39,318 bases of DNA, from IMG/VR virus record IMGVR_UViG_3300000553_000107, positions 1 to 39,318 of that record; one strand, written 5' to 3'. Positions 18,101 through 24,874 of the stretch are shown here, piece by piece. Under the pieces are notes generated by a model that saw only the letters and a program-made list of their open reading frames with translations, did not search any database and was not told where the DNA came from. Every line of letters starts with the position of its first letter. Within the stretch, counting starts at the first letter, position 1. Both the position numbers and the translations under genes were made by a program. The DNA is from a virus.

Positions 18101-18875
18101 CTGTTTGTGCTGCAATTACATATGATGCCGTTTGTGCTAATTCTATATATGCTACATATGATGCCGTTTGTGCCGCTAGTACAAATGATGCGCTTTCTGC
18201 GAATTCCACATATGATGCTGTTGCTGCTAATTCTATATATGATGCCGTTAATGCACTATTAACATTACCAATAACATTACTACCAAGTATATAAGAAGCA
18301 GATGTACTATTATTAGAATATGAACTTGATTTTGCATAACTTGAACTTAATGCATATGAACTTGAATCAGTAAAACTACCGGATAAAGCATAACTGGCAG
18401 ATGTACTATTATTAGAATATGAACTTGATTTTGCATAACTTGAACTTAATGCATATGAACTTGAATCAGTAAAACTACCGGATAAAGCATAACTGGCAGA
18501 TGTACTATTATTAGAATATGATGCTGATGTAGCATTATCTGAATAACTACTTGATGTAGCAATATTAGCATAACTAGATGATGTAGCATTACTAACATAA
18601 CTACCACTAAGACTATAACTACTTGATGTAGTAATATTGGCATAACTAGATGTTAATGTATATGATGATGATGTGGCGACTTCTGCATATGATGAAGATG
18701 CAACTACTGTTAATACATAACTTGCGGTTGGAACAACACTAGAACCAAATAGACTACCAGTAGCATCTGTTTGTAATACTAAATTAGATCCACTAATTGG
18801 AACTGTTATAAAATATGACCCAGACAAATTTCTTTGTTGGATTATCACTGTATTTGGATTAAATTCGTTATTCAT
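15195..18875 (-). CDS. long repetitive tail fibre / structural adhesin
   Basis: A protein of 1226 residues. Residues about 45-550 are a low-complexity array of ASYxxxSxS units (SSSYALSSSYAKSSSYSNNS, TASYVIAAQ), the heptad-like TASY/SASY repeats common in fibre proteins of environmental phages and expected to form trimeric fibrous rods. An ITTGTLNNSRLPSQINVTGI unit occurs three times. The C-terminal 650 residues carry several GIGTTTPTASLDV-type units (NVGIGTTSPQTLLDVGG), typical of fibre and adhesin stalks, and end in FVITVNDYGTLTATPL; no peptidase-type chaperone domain is seen. DNA-level repeats (185 bases at 17677 and 17890; 99-base units at 18298) show recent internal duplication. It would mediate host attachment. 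Confidence 0.8.
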   Translation of the reverse strand: MNNEFNPNTVIIQQRNLSGSYFITVPISGSNLVLQTDATGSLFGSSVVPTASYVLTVVASSSYAEVATSSSYTLTSSYANITTSSSYSLSGSYVSNATSSSYANIATSSSYSDNATSASYSNNSTSASYALSGSFTDSSSYALSSSYAKSSSYSNNSTSASYALSGSFTDSSSYALSSSYAKSSSYSNNSTSASYILGSNVIGNVNSALTASYIELAATASYVEFAESASFVLAAQTASYVAYIELAQTASYVIAAQTASYVITANTASYSLSSSYSLNSTTSQTASYIDAGDITTGTLNNSRLPSQINVTGITASFNGTSSWSNNATSSSYSNNAMSASYSLSSSYSLNSTTSQTASYIDAGDITTGTLNNSRLPSQINVTGITASFNGTSSWSNNATSSSYGLSASYANNSTTSQTASYLNAGTYAITSSWSNNAVSSSYALSSSYTLNATTAQTSSYVDAGNITTGTLNNSRLPSQINVTGITGSHFGTSSWATNSLTASSINFTPSLASTASYILGNNVSGKVTSSITSDTASYSNNSTSSSYALSASYGINPGYVPYVSASSNVILGSNSLSTNSRIGIGTTTPTGSLDIVADGPSNGKGQLQIRNPNLPANTGFYFDAGTQANVFSYMDSDTSLKYSAIFFRDRTSVTASVANYGGIATGRIGTSIMGMSRNDFGIYNAASGKSLVLGTNDGTAAAGVDSIARMVINSSGSVGIGTTTPTAKLHISGSLNSESLLNIQNNSGSNLLFISSSGNVGIGTTTPTASLDVSGTGRFVTASVGVNTAPLIVQNTNAYVSPYTQYSQVWRDSDGAMMAWMRNDGTFNIGGLQGQLRFLLAQSQVAGTATAPVFGTSANSADIDTGIFFPAANSIAITTGGTEKFRIDGSGNVGIGTTSPQTLLDVGGYGANPDTATYKLAVNGSILLPTGQSLTFSNGASFSNTGLYSGGSNQAFRTFAGSVLTRMTILAASGNVGIGTTNPTAVLHLKEGTAVSSSAPIKLTSGTLMTAPEVGAIEFLTDKFYSTITTGTERKEFTLNDIALTSGYIPYVTTNGRLTNSSLFTYTSALNLSLQSGVASVVTQTIKGAAAQTADNLQIQDSSANVLSKIDANGSGFFSGTGQSIIQTGLIVNQSQDNTINGVFNVKGSNDTSLIITDDVNDRVGIGTSLPTSKLTVSGSMNVTGSFNATSITGSINATSFILTSPGNNKFVITVNDYGTLTATPL
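17677..17861. repeat. 185-base direct repeat, copy 1, in the fibre gene
   Basis: By reading, this is identical to 17890-18074. The offset is 213 bases (71 codons), so the duplication preserves the frame and repeats the TGTLNNSRLPSQ segment and its flanks. Confidence 0.85.
17890..18074. repeat. 185-base direct repeat, copy 2, in the fibre gene
   Basis: The second copy of the unit at 17677-17861. A diverged third copy precedes it in the direction of lower coordinates (about 17400-17540). Confidence 0.85.
18298..18521. repeat. 99-base tandem repeat in the fibre gene, about 2.3 units
   Basis: Units begin near 18301, 18400 and 18499 and appear identical. Each encodes 33 residues of the SYALSGSFTDSS/SYAKSSSY type. 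In-frame tandem units allow the fibre to change length by slippage or recombination. Confidence 0.85.
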
Positions 18876-18876
18876 T

Positions 18877-19047
18877 TTAAAATTCTTCTAACGGTTCAAA
18901 ATTACTAAATTGTCTCCGCCACCACTTACCTTCAGTATATACATAAAAATAATTATCATCATGTGCTGCCCATCCTTCTTCTCCATATGAATCAGAACTA
19001 ACTGGTATGGGTTTCCATAAAATATCTACCAATTCTATATTTTTCAT
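18877..19047 (-). CDS. 56-residue protein resembling the C-terminal module of the upstream tail protein
   Basis: The start is taken as the ATG at 19047; a longer frame to 19098 would overlap the upstream gene and lacks support. The peptide (LWKPIPVSSDSYGEEGWAAH, DDNYFYVYTEGKWWRR, FSNFEP) aligns without gaps of note to the last 45 residues of the upstream gp15-like protein (LWHAAPVLSSDYGEDGWMAY, DTNYHYIYVNNRWLRH, LSAFQSF). This is a stand-alone copy of a small beta-rich module often found at the ends of phage tail and baseplate proteins. TATTTATA runs directly into the ATG, and no Shine-Dalgarno sequence is seen. Confidence 0.65.
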   Translation of the reverse strand: MKNIELVDILWKPIPVSSDSYGEEGWAAHDDNYFYVYTEGKWWRRQFSNFEPLEEF

Positions 19048-19054
19048 ATAAATA
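19047..19054 (-). promoter_or_regulatory. TATTTATA box fused to the start codon
   Basis: The minus strand reads TATTTATATG, with the last bases of the box overlapping the ATG of the 56-residue gene. A promoter here would give a leaderless transcript only if initiation occurred very close to the box. Confidence 0.3.
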
Positions 19055-19058
19055 TATG

Positions 19059-20225
19059 TTAGAATGATTGAAACGCACTTAAAGTGTGTCTCAACCATCT
19101 ATTATTGACATAAATGTAGTGATAATTTGTATCGTACGCCATCCAACCATCTTCACCATAATCACTCGATAATACAGGAGCAGCATGCCAAAGTGTAGCT
19201 ACTTCCGGAGTACCCTTAAATGATGACATAGATTCGACCATTTTTTCATAAGATTTCTTTATACCGTCCAAGTCGTTTGTATCAATAAATTGTACAGTGG
19301 GGTTCTCAAATTTAATACCATCTTTTCTAATAGACCCACCAATATAAGAATATGGGAATGGACTTTTTTGCGGTTTATCTCCCAGAGCACTAAAATCGTC
19401 ACCACTCATTACGGCCTCAGTTCCAATCATTATTTTTCGAGGTGTTAAAATCTTCTCTGTAGTTAATTTTCTGGATTCAAAGGATTCTTCCAATAAGTAT
19501 GCATGAACTGTAATACTGAAATTTCCCTTTACAATTCTATCATTATCGGTTGGTGTTTCTGTTACTATATCATAGTCTCCCATAAACACACGAAATCTGA
19601 ATCGTTTTGGATCTCCCCAATAATCCTCTGCCGCCCAGTTAATTTTTTGTAAAATGGTATTCATTTGTTCTACAAATTCTGTCTGGCATTTAAAATCATA
19701 TGTTAGTGTTATATGGTCCGGGAGAGTTACAGCATAAATCTGATGTGTCGGGGGTATAAATCCCTTTAATGGATCTCTGGGATTATATTTGTTTTTCTCA
19801 TTATATTTTTGAAGTATTGGATATGTTAAATGTCTATTTGGAGACATCATATCTTGTTTCTTACCAAATGATTTTCTACTAAATGCTATGATTGGTAACT
19901 GAAACTTTCCTTGACCATCGCGCAATACACCGTCTTTCTGAATAGCTTTCCATCGCTCAGGAGAAGCATACATAACGGGAACTTTGATATTATCACCACT
20001 ATTCAAGACGTGAATATCGATAATTTTATCAATATACTCAAGAATCGTAGTGTCAATATCTAAAAGTGTAACAGTAAAATCCTTGGTCGTATCCAAATCT
20101 CGTCTAATATTTTCTGCTCGATTTGATGTGGATGCAATGGTATCTCCCTTAATTTTTTCAGAAACGTTGGACTTTTCCTGAATATTATTGGGTGCCGGAT
20201 TTGTTGGATCGCCTTTCCAGGCCAT
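19059..20225 (-). CDS. tail completion / sheath-terminator protein, T4 gp15-like
   Basis: A protein of 388 residues. The segment GDNIKVPVMYASPERWKAIQ parallels GDKFIRVPITYASKEHF of T4 gp15 as I recall it, and LTYDFKCQTEFVEQMNTILQ followed by FRFRVFMGDYD parallels the gp15 region ending in LPYFQPHF. gp15 caps the tail tube and sheath and joins the tail to the neck. The order gp13-like, gp14-like, then this gene is the T4 order, which supports the call. The last 45 residues are an added beta module (SSDYGEDGWMAY ... YVNNRWLRH) duplicated in the next gene. A GGAGA ribosome site lies about 9 nt before the ATG. The assignment rests on motif memory. Confidence 0.6.
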   Translation of the reverse strand: MAWKGDPTNPAPNNIQEKSNVSEKIKGDTIASTSNRAENIRRDLDTTKDFTVTLLDIDTTILEYIDKIIDIHVLNSGDNIKVPVMYASPERWKAIQKDGVLRDGQGKFQLPIIAFSRKSFGKKQDMMSPNRHLTYPILQKYNEKNKYNPRDPLKGFIPPTHQIYAVTLPDHITLTYDFKCQTEFVEQMNTILQKINWAAEDYWGDPKRFRFRVFMGDYDIVTETPTDNDRIVKGNFSITVHAYLLEESFESRKLTTEKILTPRKIMIGTEAVMSGDDFSALGDKPQKSPFPYSYIGGSIRKDGIKFENPTVQFIDTNDLDGIKKSYEKMVESMSSFKGTPEVATLWHAAPVLSSDYGEDGWMAYDTNYHYIYVNNRWLRHTLSAFQSF

Positions 20226-20289
20226 TTTAGTATATCTCCATAATTATACTAATAAATAGTTTTTTATGAGATTATACGTCAAATATAGA

Positions 20290-20808
20290 TTAATTATTTC
20301 TGTCGATGATATTGATTTTAGAGAATCTAGCGTAATGAGTTTTGCAGATAATTGACCAAGATTTTTCAGCCACGCCTCCCAAAAATTGTTCTTGGGTAAC
20401 CGGAGAATCAATTTCATGATATCGCTCATTGAACAATATTACGTCTCCTTCCTGCGGATAAAAATTTACAGCCATTAACATTGCTTCTCTAAATCTAAAA
20501 GTAACCAGTTGATCTCTATCTGGCCCAACATCTTCTTCCTTGGAATTTGGATCCGACTTCTCAACTAACGTAGTCATTTCAACTGGGGGGAAATAGAATT
20601 TACCACCTTGCTGATTGGTTTCTCCGTAAATGTTATTCTGGGTTTCTGTTGGGCAAACCTTAAATAGCCACACTAAACATTGAACAATGCTTCCAAAAAT
20701 TTCACTATTGAAAGATTGTAGTGTTCCCATATCTCGCTGACTATACCATAACCCAGGATATTGTGCAACTGGTTGGTATGATGAAGTATATACAGTAAAA
20801 TCTGACAT
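20290..20808 (-). CDS. neck protein, T4 gp14-like
   Basis: A protein of 172 residues from the ATG at 20808 (a TTG at 20820 is in frame but unlikely). The end of the protein, NFYPQEGDVILFNERYHEID followed by QFLGGVAEKSWSIICKTHYARFS, matches the gp14-family pattern in which P-x-E-G-D-hydrophobic strands precede a Tyr/Phe-Ser ending. The middle has FRFREAMLMAVN. gp14 with gp13 forms the neck that joins the DNA-filled head to the tail. The start lies near the stop of the gp13-like gene (20813), with GGA 8 nt upstream of the ATG. Confidence 0.6.
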   Translation of the reverse strand: MSDFTVYTSSYQPVAQYPGLWYSQRDMGTLQSFNSEIFGSIVQCLVWLFKVCPTETQNNIYGETNQQGGKFYFPPVEMTTLVEKSDPNSKEEDVGPDRDQLVTFRFREAMLMAVNFYPQEGDVILFNERYHEIDSPVTQEQFLGGVAEKSWSIICKTHYARFSKINIIDRNN

Positions 20809-20812
20809 AATT

Positions 20813-22003
20813 TTATCCAATATAAATCAAAGTTGGAAGCGATTTCCGTAATAAGTCTTGTTGTTTTTCGGCCTTGTTTGCTTGTGTTTCCATTTGTGAA
20901 CTAGGATTGAGACTATCTAACATTTCTCTCAACTGTGTTATTAATGCTTCTTTTTCCTTTTCAGCTTCACCACGTAATTCAGCACCATCTAGCGTAGTTT
21001 CCCCATTTGGTATAGGAGTTGTTGCATATTTTCCTCTTACTGCACCTAATACTTCCTTACATAGTGCTAAAAAGTATTTTCTAATCCATTGTCTGCCTAT
21101 AGCATTTATAGATGAATATTGAATATTTTGATAAGGTATATTAGAATAATCTGATGCTTTTTGATATGATGATGTTGTTAAAAATTGTTCCGCTTGTCGA
21201 TCATTAGAAACAATATATTCAAAGTATACATTAAAATCATAAACTGGTACCGGAAATAATTTAATTTTATTATTTACTACTTCAAAACTATACGCTGACT
21301 TTCTAACCATATCATTAAATTCAATAGCTTGTCCTCGTAATAAATCTTCAAATATTGGACACATTAAAAATTGAGTGGCAGGACTATAACCAGCAAATCC
21401 CATTTCATTCAATATATTACTATAACTCATTCCTGTCATTGAAAAGGGATCATAAATTCTTGCAAAGGCAGGAGGACCATCATGAAACACCCTTCGAATC
21501 TCTATTCTATTAAAACTTTCGCTAACATTACCCCATAAATCTTGTAAATCATATTGTTGAATACCATTCTGAGCATGTAATATTCCTTGTTTAATATCTA
21601 TAGTACCACCAACACCAACTTCGCTCCCGAACTGTTCGCTCAAATTTATAACATAAGGCAATCCCGAACCAATCACAGGTATACCATTCATTGACTGCGT
21701 TATAGGAACTCCCAACAAAGATAAATAATCATTTTTAATATTGTATTGATTTACCTGAGCAGCATATTCTGAAACTGACTCCTCGAAACAAGCATAAAAA
21801 TTAACATCTCGTAATTCGATATCCATCATTGGATACCCAAGCCTTTCTGCCGCCCATATCGCAGAGTTATAACAATCTGTGTTAAATTGTGTTTCTGTTG
21901 TATAGAAATTGAAGGGACAAGATCCGGTAGTAACTACCGAACCACTTCCGGGCCATCTCTTTCTATCATTATCAATTAATAAAGTACTTACAGGATTTGA
22001 CAT
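20813..22003 (-). CDS. neck protein, T4 gp13-like
   Basis: A protein of 396 residues. Recognisable segments are AAERLGYPMMDIELRDVNFY and FEESVSEYAAQVNQYNIKND near the N-terminus, and IRKYFLALCKEVLGAVRGKY, PIPNGETTLDGAEL and a charged helical tail (EKEKEALITQLREMLDSL) near the C-terminus, all typical of the large neck/head-completion protein of T4-like phages of aquatic bacteria. It would form the portal-proximal neck ring with the gp14-like product. No Shine-Dalgarno sequence is obvious; a TATTTATA box lies 5 nt before the ATG. Assignment to gp13 rather than another connector protein is from gene order and remembered motifs. Confidence 0.6.
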   Translation of the reverse strand: MSNPVSTLLIDNDRKRWPGSGSVVTTGSCPFNFYTTETQFNTDCYNSAIWAAERLGYPMMDIELRDVNFYACFEESVSEYAAQVNQYNIKNDYLSLLGVPITQSMNGIPVIGSGLPYVINLSEQFGSEVGVGGTIDIKQGILHAQNGIQQYDLQDLWGNVSESFNRIEIRRVFHDGPPAFARIYDPFSMTGMSYSNILNEMGFAGYSPATQFLMCPIFEDLLRGQAIEFNDMVRKSAYSFEVVNNKIKLFPVPVYDFNVYFEYIVSNDRQAEQFLTTSSYQKASDYSNIPYQNIQYSSINAIGRQWIRKYFLALCKEVLGAVRGKYATTPIPNGETTLDGAELRGEAEKEKEALITQLREMLDSLNPSSQMETQANKAEKQQDLLRKSLPTLIYIG

Positions 22004-22008
22004 ATATC

Positions 22009-22016
22009 TATAAATA
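22009..22016 (-). promoter_or_regulatory. TATTTATA box 5 nt before the neck gene
   Basis: Minus-strand AATATTTATAGATATATG: the box sits where a Shine-Dalgarno sequence would be expected, between the endonuclease stop (22038) and the neck gene start. Confidence 0.35.
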
Positions 22017-22037
22017 TTATAAAGTAATATGTTTCAT

Positions 22038-23438
22038 CTATTTCTTTTTCCACTCATATTTCAACGAACCACAATCCCATATTCTATCATAACCATTTAG
22101 TTGCATATTTTGCCACTCTGTTAATGAATTATCAAAATTGACCAATCGTTTTTTCAACACATTTTTTCTAAACCCAAATCGATGAAACCTTTTAACATGA
22201 TCCTTGGTATACCAATAATTTGGTTTAGTTTTAGAAATTAATGTTAATCCCATTTTTTCATATAAGTTTCCAGTTGACCATCTTCTATCGGCATATGTTA
22301 TAATTTTATCGGGATTGTATAATCGTATAAAATGTGTAAATATTTTACTAGCACCACCAACCACCGAACAATTGGAACAATATCTATATAATTCATAAAC
22401 ATTCTTTTGTGCACAACCTCCCATAGAAACTCTTGTTTTCCCAAATGTCATAAGTGCCACGAGTTTTTCATTATAAAACGCCCCCAATCTTATTAAACTG
22501 TGATCATTTCCCTGAATGTGATTAGAAATTAAAAACTCATTTGCAATAGAGGGTTCCACAACTTTTATCAAACAATTTCTTGCATATACTCGATTTATAT
22601 TTGTTTTTATATTTAATAGTCTATTTATTTTTCCATATACCAATTCTTTATTAAATAAAAACTCATCCTCGAATATCTGTATCAATGTTATATTATTTGC
22701 CTCACATTTTTCAGTTTTATTTATATGATATGTTTTATTTCTATTACCAGAAATTTCTGAATGGTAATATATGCCATTGTATTCTATTGCAATTTTTTTA
22801 GATGGAATATAAATATCAAGTTCCATTTCATCAATAATATTTCTGGTAGACAATAATGTATCACCATAGTATATTTTAATATAATCATATAATTCCAACT
22901 GTGCTTTGGATTGTTTTATGGGAAAACACACTCTACAAATAGGAATTCTACCATCTTGTAAATGATCATCAAATATGGATTGACATACGGTACACTTAAA
23001 TTTATATGTTAATTCTACTCCACGGTATTCTTCTAACATAAACATCGGTGATATATTTATAAATTTGTTGTTTTTTATTCTATTATAATTTCTTTCCCAA
23101 ATTTTGTGTTTATATTCATCGGATTGGAGATAATAGTCTACGCCATATTTTATCTTACACGTTTTCTTGATAGCATCCTTAACAGATTCAAGTTTTAAGT
23201 TACAATCAACTCCACAAGTTTTTATATTTGTTTCGCGTTTCTTTTGTTTTATTTCATTAGATTTAGACGGATTATCTACACCATATTTATTTAAATAAGA
23301 TTCTTTCTTTTTATTTTGTGTTTCTTTATTAGAATTCGAACATTTATAACTACAATGTTTTGAATATCCTTTATTAACTCCTAAAAATTTTGTAGGAGAA
23401 TTACATACTCTACACAACCCAACATCATTAATTATCAC
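22038..23438 (-). CDS. free-standing homing endonuclease, EDxHD/Vsr-like nuclease with C-terminal GNAT/Mom-like domain
   Basis: A 466-residue protein from a GTG start at 23438. Residues 9-33 form a Cys-rich finger (CRVC, then KHCSYKC). KYGVDNPSKS-type repeats follow at about 50-105, then a zinc ribbon (C149/C152 and C168/C171). The nuclease core at 204-262 reads ELDIYIPSKKIAIEYNG, YYHSE, KTYHINKTEKCE and LIQIFEDEF; the His seen in the paralogues (LLHIWD, LIHIFED) is Gln here. The C-terminal domain at 285-466 has NHIQGND, GAFYNEKLVALMTFGKTR, YRYCSNCSVVGGASKIF, TYADRRWSTGNLYEKMG and PNYWY. The GTGA start overlaps the stop of a basic micro-ORF. The gene is inserted upstream of the neck gene. Confidence 0.8.
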   Translation of the reverse strand: MIINDVGLCRVCNSPTKFLGVNKGYSKHCSYKCSNSNKETQNKKKESYLNKYGVDNPSKSNEIKQKKRETNIKTCGVDCNLKLESVKDAIKKTCKIKYGVDYYLQSDEYKHKIWERNYNRIKNNKFINISPMFMLEEYRGVELTYKFKCTVCQSIFDDHLQDGRIPICRVCFPIKQSKAQLELYDYIKIYYGDTLLSTRNIIDEMELDIYIPSKKIAIEYNGIYYHSEISGNRNKTYHINKTEKCEANNITLIQIFEDEFLFNKELVYGKINRLLNIKTNINRVYARNCLIKVVEPSIANEFLISNHIQGNDHSLIRLGAFYNEKLVALMTFGKTRVSMGGCAQKNVYELYRYCSNCSVVGGASKIFTHFIRLYNPDKIITYADRRWSTGNLYEKMGLTLISKTKPNYWYTKDHVKRFHRFGFRKNVLKKRLVNFDNSLTEWQNMQLNGYDRIWDCGSLKYEWKKK

Positions 23439-23575
23439 AAACTAATTCCTTGATAATATCTAATCATTCTCTTTTTTTTACATATATCTTTGTTTTTATA
23501 ATAATATTCCTTGGAAATTTTTCTCCTAATTTCCAATATTTCTTCTTTAGTTCTGTATATTCGCTTTCTTCCCAT
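23435..23575 (-). CDS. 46-residue basic micro-ORF overlapping the homing endonuclease start
   Basis: ATG at 23575 to TGA at 23435, encoding MGRKRIYRTKEEILEIRRKI followed by a basic helix containing YYYKNKDICKKKRMIRYYQ. It is a clear sister of the micro-ORF at 9578-9721. Its stop overlaps the GTG start of the endonuclease (GTGA), so the two are translationally coupled although the endonuclease belongs to a different family from the DUF723 nuclease behind the other copy. Probably a basic nucleic-acid-binding peptide; function unknown. Confidence 0.65.
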   Translation of the reverse strand: MGRKRIYRTKEEILEIRRKISKEYYYKNKDICKKKRMIRYYQGISL

Positions 23576-23611
23576 ATACATAAATATACAACATAAAACA
23601 TAAAACGCAAT

Positions 23612-23866
23612 TTATTTTATTATTGACAATCCGATGGATTTTAAATCATATAAAATCTTTTCATCTGATATTTGAAGACGAATCATTTCCCCACAATTTA
23701 TTATTTTTCCTTTATAATTATAACTTTTTGCATCCGTATGATATAACGGTCCTGTATAATTCATTATCATTTTTATTTTTTCCAAAATTTCTTTATCAGT
23801 TTCCGCAATATTAATAATCAAACAGTTTTTGGATAAGCACCCATCTGCATATATAAATCCTAACGT
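23612..23866 (-). pseudogene. relic of a LAGLIDADG endonuclease
   Basis: Read in the minus-strand frame from just after a TAA (23867-23869), the sequence gives TLGFIYADGCLSKNCLIINI, then AETDKEILEKIKMIM, and RLQISDEKILYDLKSIGLSI. LGFIYADGCL is a clean LAGLIDADG catalytic helix, and the rest is the usual first half of a single-motif domain ending in the strand-helix pair. There is no ATG in frame before the motif (only a TTG within it at 23821), and the protein stops after 84 codons, well short of a functional endonuclease. It lies directly beside the micro-ORF and endonuclease of 22038-23575. Confidence 0.7.
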
Positions 23867-23907
23867 TTAACAAAAACGCAATATTTAACAAAATATTTTA
23901 TTATATC

Positions 23908-23935
23908 TTTACATTTTAAGATTATATGGTATCAT
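23908..23935 (+). promoter_or_regulatory. candidate promoter of the plus-strand nucleotide island
   Basis: TTTACA at 23908-23913, a 16-base spacer and TATCAT at 23930-23935 (five of six matches at each box). The expected start site is at about 23942, one base before the ATG of the macro-domain gene, so the first message could be leaderless; no Shine-Dalgarno sequence precedes that ATG. Confidence 0.4.
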
Positions 23936-23942
23936 ATACTAT

Positions 23943-24413
23943 ATGATAACTTATATTGAATGCGACTTGTTGAAAGCGGATATTGAAGCAGCAGCCCACG
24001 GGGCGAATTGCCAATGCGTTATGGGATCTGGAATTGCCAGACATATTAGAGAAATATTTCCAGAAGTATATAAGATAGACTGTAAAACTATTAAAGGCGA
24101 TAAAAACAAACTTGGTAACTTTAGTGTCGCCAATGTAACAGGAAATCAATTTAATCCAAATTTAAAATATATATATACTTTATACCAACAATTTAATTAT
24201 GGTACAGAAAGTCGTAAATTAAATTATGAGGCCATTTATACCGCAATGGAAAAGATGGCCGCTAATTGTCAAAATAATCAAATATTAAAAGTTGGTTTTC
24301 CTAAGAATCTAGGCTGTACTTTAGCTGGCGGAAACTGGAATATAGTTAATGAAATGATCAAAGCTATATTTGATAAGAGTTTTGAGGTTTATATTTGTGA
24401 GTATACGAGGTAA
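23943..24413 (+). CDS. macro-domain protein, ADP-ribose 1''-phosphate phosphatase-like
   Basis: A protein of 156 residues with one complete macro domain. The first ligand loop is at 19-34 (HGANCQCVMGSGIARHI), with the GxGIA turn that grips the phosphates of ADP-ribose. The second is at 118-132 (GFPKNLGCTLAGGNW), as in the Poa1p/Appr-1''-p phosphatase subgroup. Members hydrolyse ADP-ribose 1''-phosphate, bind ADP-ribose or remove ADP-ribosyl groups. It is the first gene of the plus-strand block that also holds IMPDH/GMPR and PRTase genes, so a role in NAD/nucleotide recycling is plausible. Reversal of host ADP-ribosylation defence is the alternative. Confidence 0.85.
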   Translation: MITYIECDLLKADIEAAAHGANCQCVMGSGIARHIREIFPEVYKIDCKTIKGDKNKLGNFSVANVTGNQFNPNLKYIYTLYQQFNYGTESRKLNYEAIYTAMEKMAANCQNNQILKVGFPKNLGCTLAGGNWNIVNEMIKAIFDKSFEVYICEYTR

Positions 24414-24416
24414 TTT

Positions 24417-24872
24417 ATGGATAATGATACAAGAAAACCAACATTAATTATAGGATGGCCAACGATTGCACTATTAGCACATGGATTAACCGTGGAATTG
24501 GAAAACGCGATTCTTATACCAGATGATTTATTATTTAATACAGCATCAAAAATAATTGGTGGTAATTTACTACCATGTAATTGTACCGAACCTAGACAAG
24601 TTATTTGTAATGGTCATAGATGTGGATTTTGTGGGAAAATGATACATCCTAATGGAGTTAAAGAACATCCAGTAGAAATTAAAGAAGAATCAAAATGGAT
24701 GTCAGTTATGGATTACTTGCCACCAAACAATGCTATAGTCGAAACAAAGATCGAAGACCAGTTCTTGGGAGATTGGTGTTTTATTAAAAGAAAATATGTT
24801 GATGGAACTTGGGATGATGTAACTTATGATGGAAAATGGCGTGCTCGTTTACCTACACATTGGAAATATTAA
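24417..24872 (+). CDS. small protein with Cys-rich centre and DUF551-like C-terminus
   Basis: A protein of 151 residues. Residues 52-80 hold CNC, VIC, CGFC and a nearby His, a probable zinc knuckle. The C-terminal 60 residues (WMSVMDYLPPNNAIVETKI, then YVDGTWDDV and PTHWKY) follow the DUF551 pattern W-hydrophobic-S-V...LP...W...THW found in many phage small proteins. A good ribosome site (GAGGTAATTT) precedes the ATG. Function unknown. Confidence 0.65.
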   Translation: MDNDTRKPTLIIGWPTIALLAHGLTVELENAILIPDDLLFNTASKIIGGNLLPCNCTEPRQVICNGHRCGFCGKMIHPNGVKEHPVEIKEESKWMSVMDYLPPNNAIVETKIEDQFLGDWCFIKRKYVDGTWDDVTYDGKWRARLPTHWKY

Positions 24873-24874
24873 AC

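Noticed and set aside
23922-24149. Minus-strand ORF opposite the macro-domain gene
   Set aside because: It is a shadow of a confident macro domain on the plus strand.
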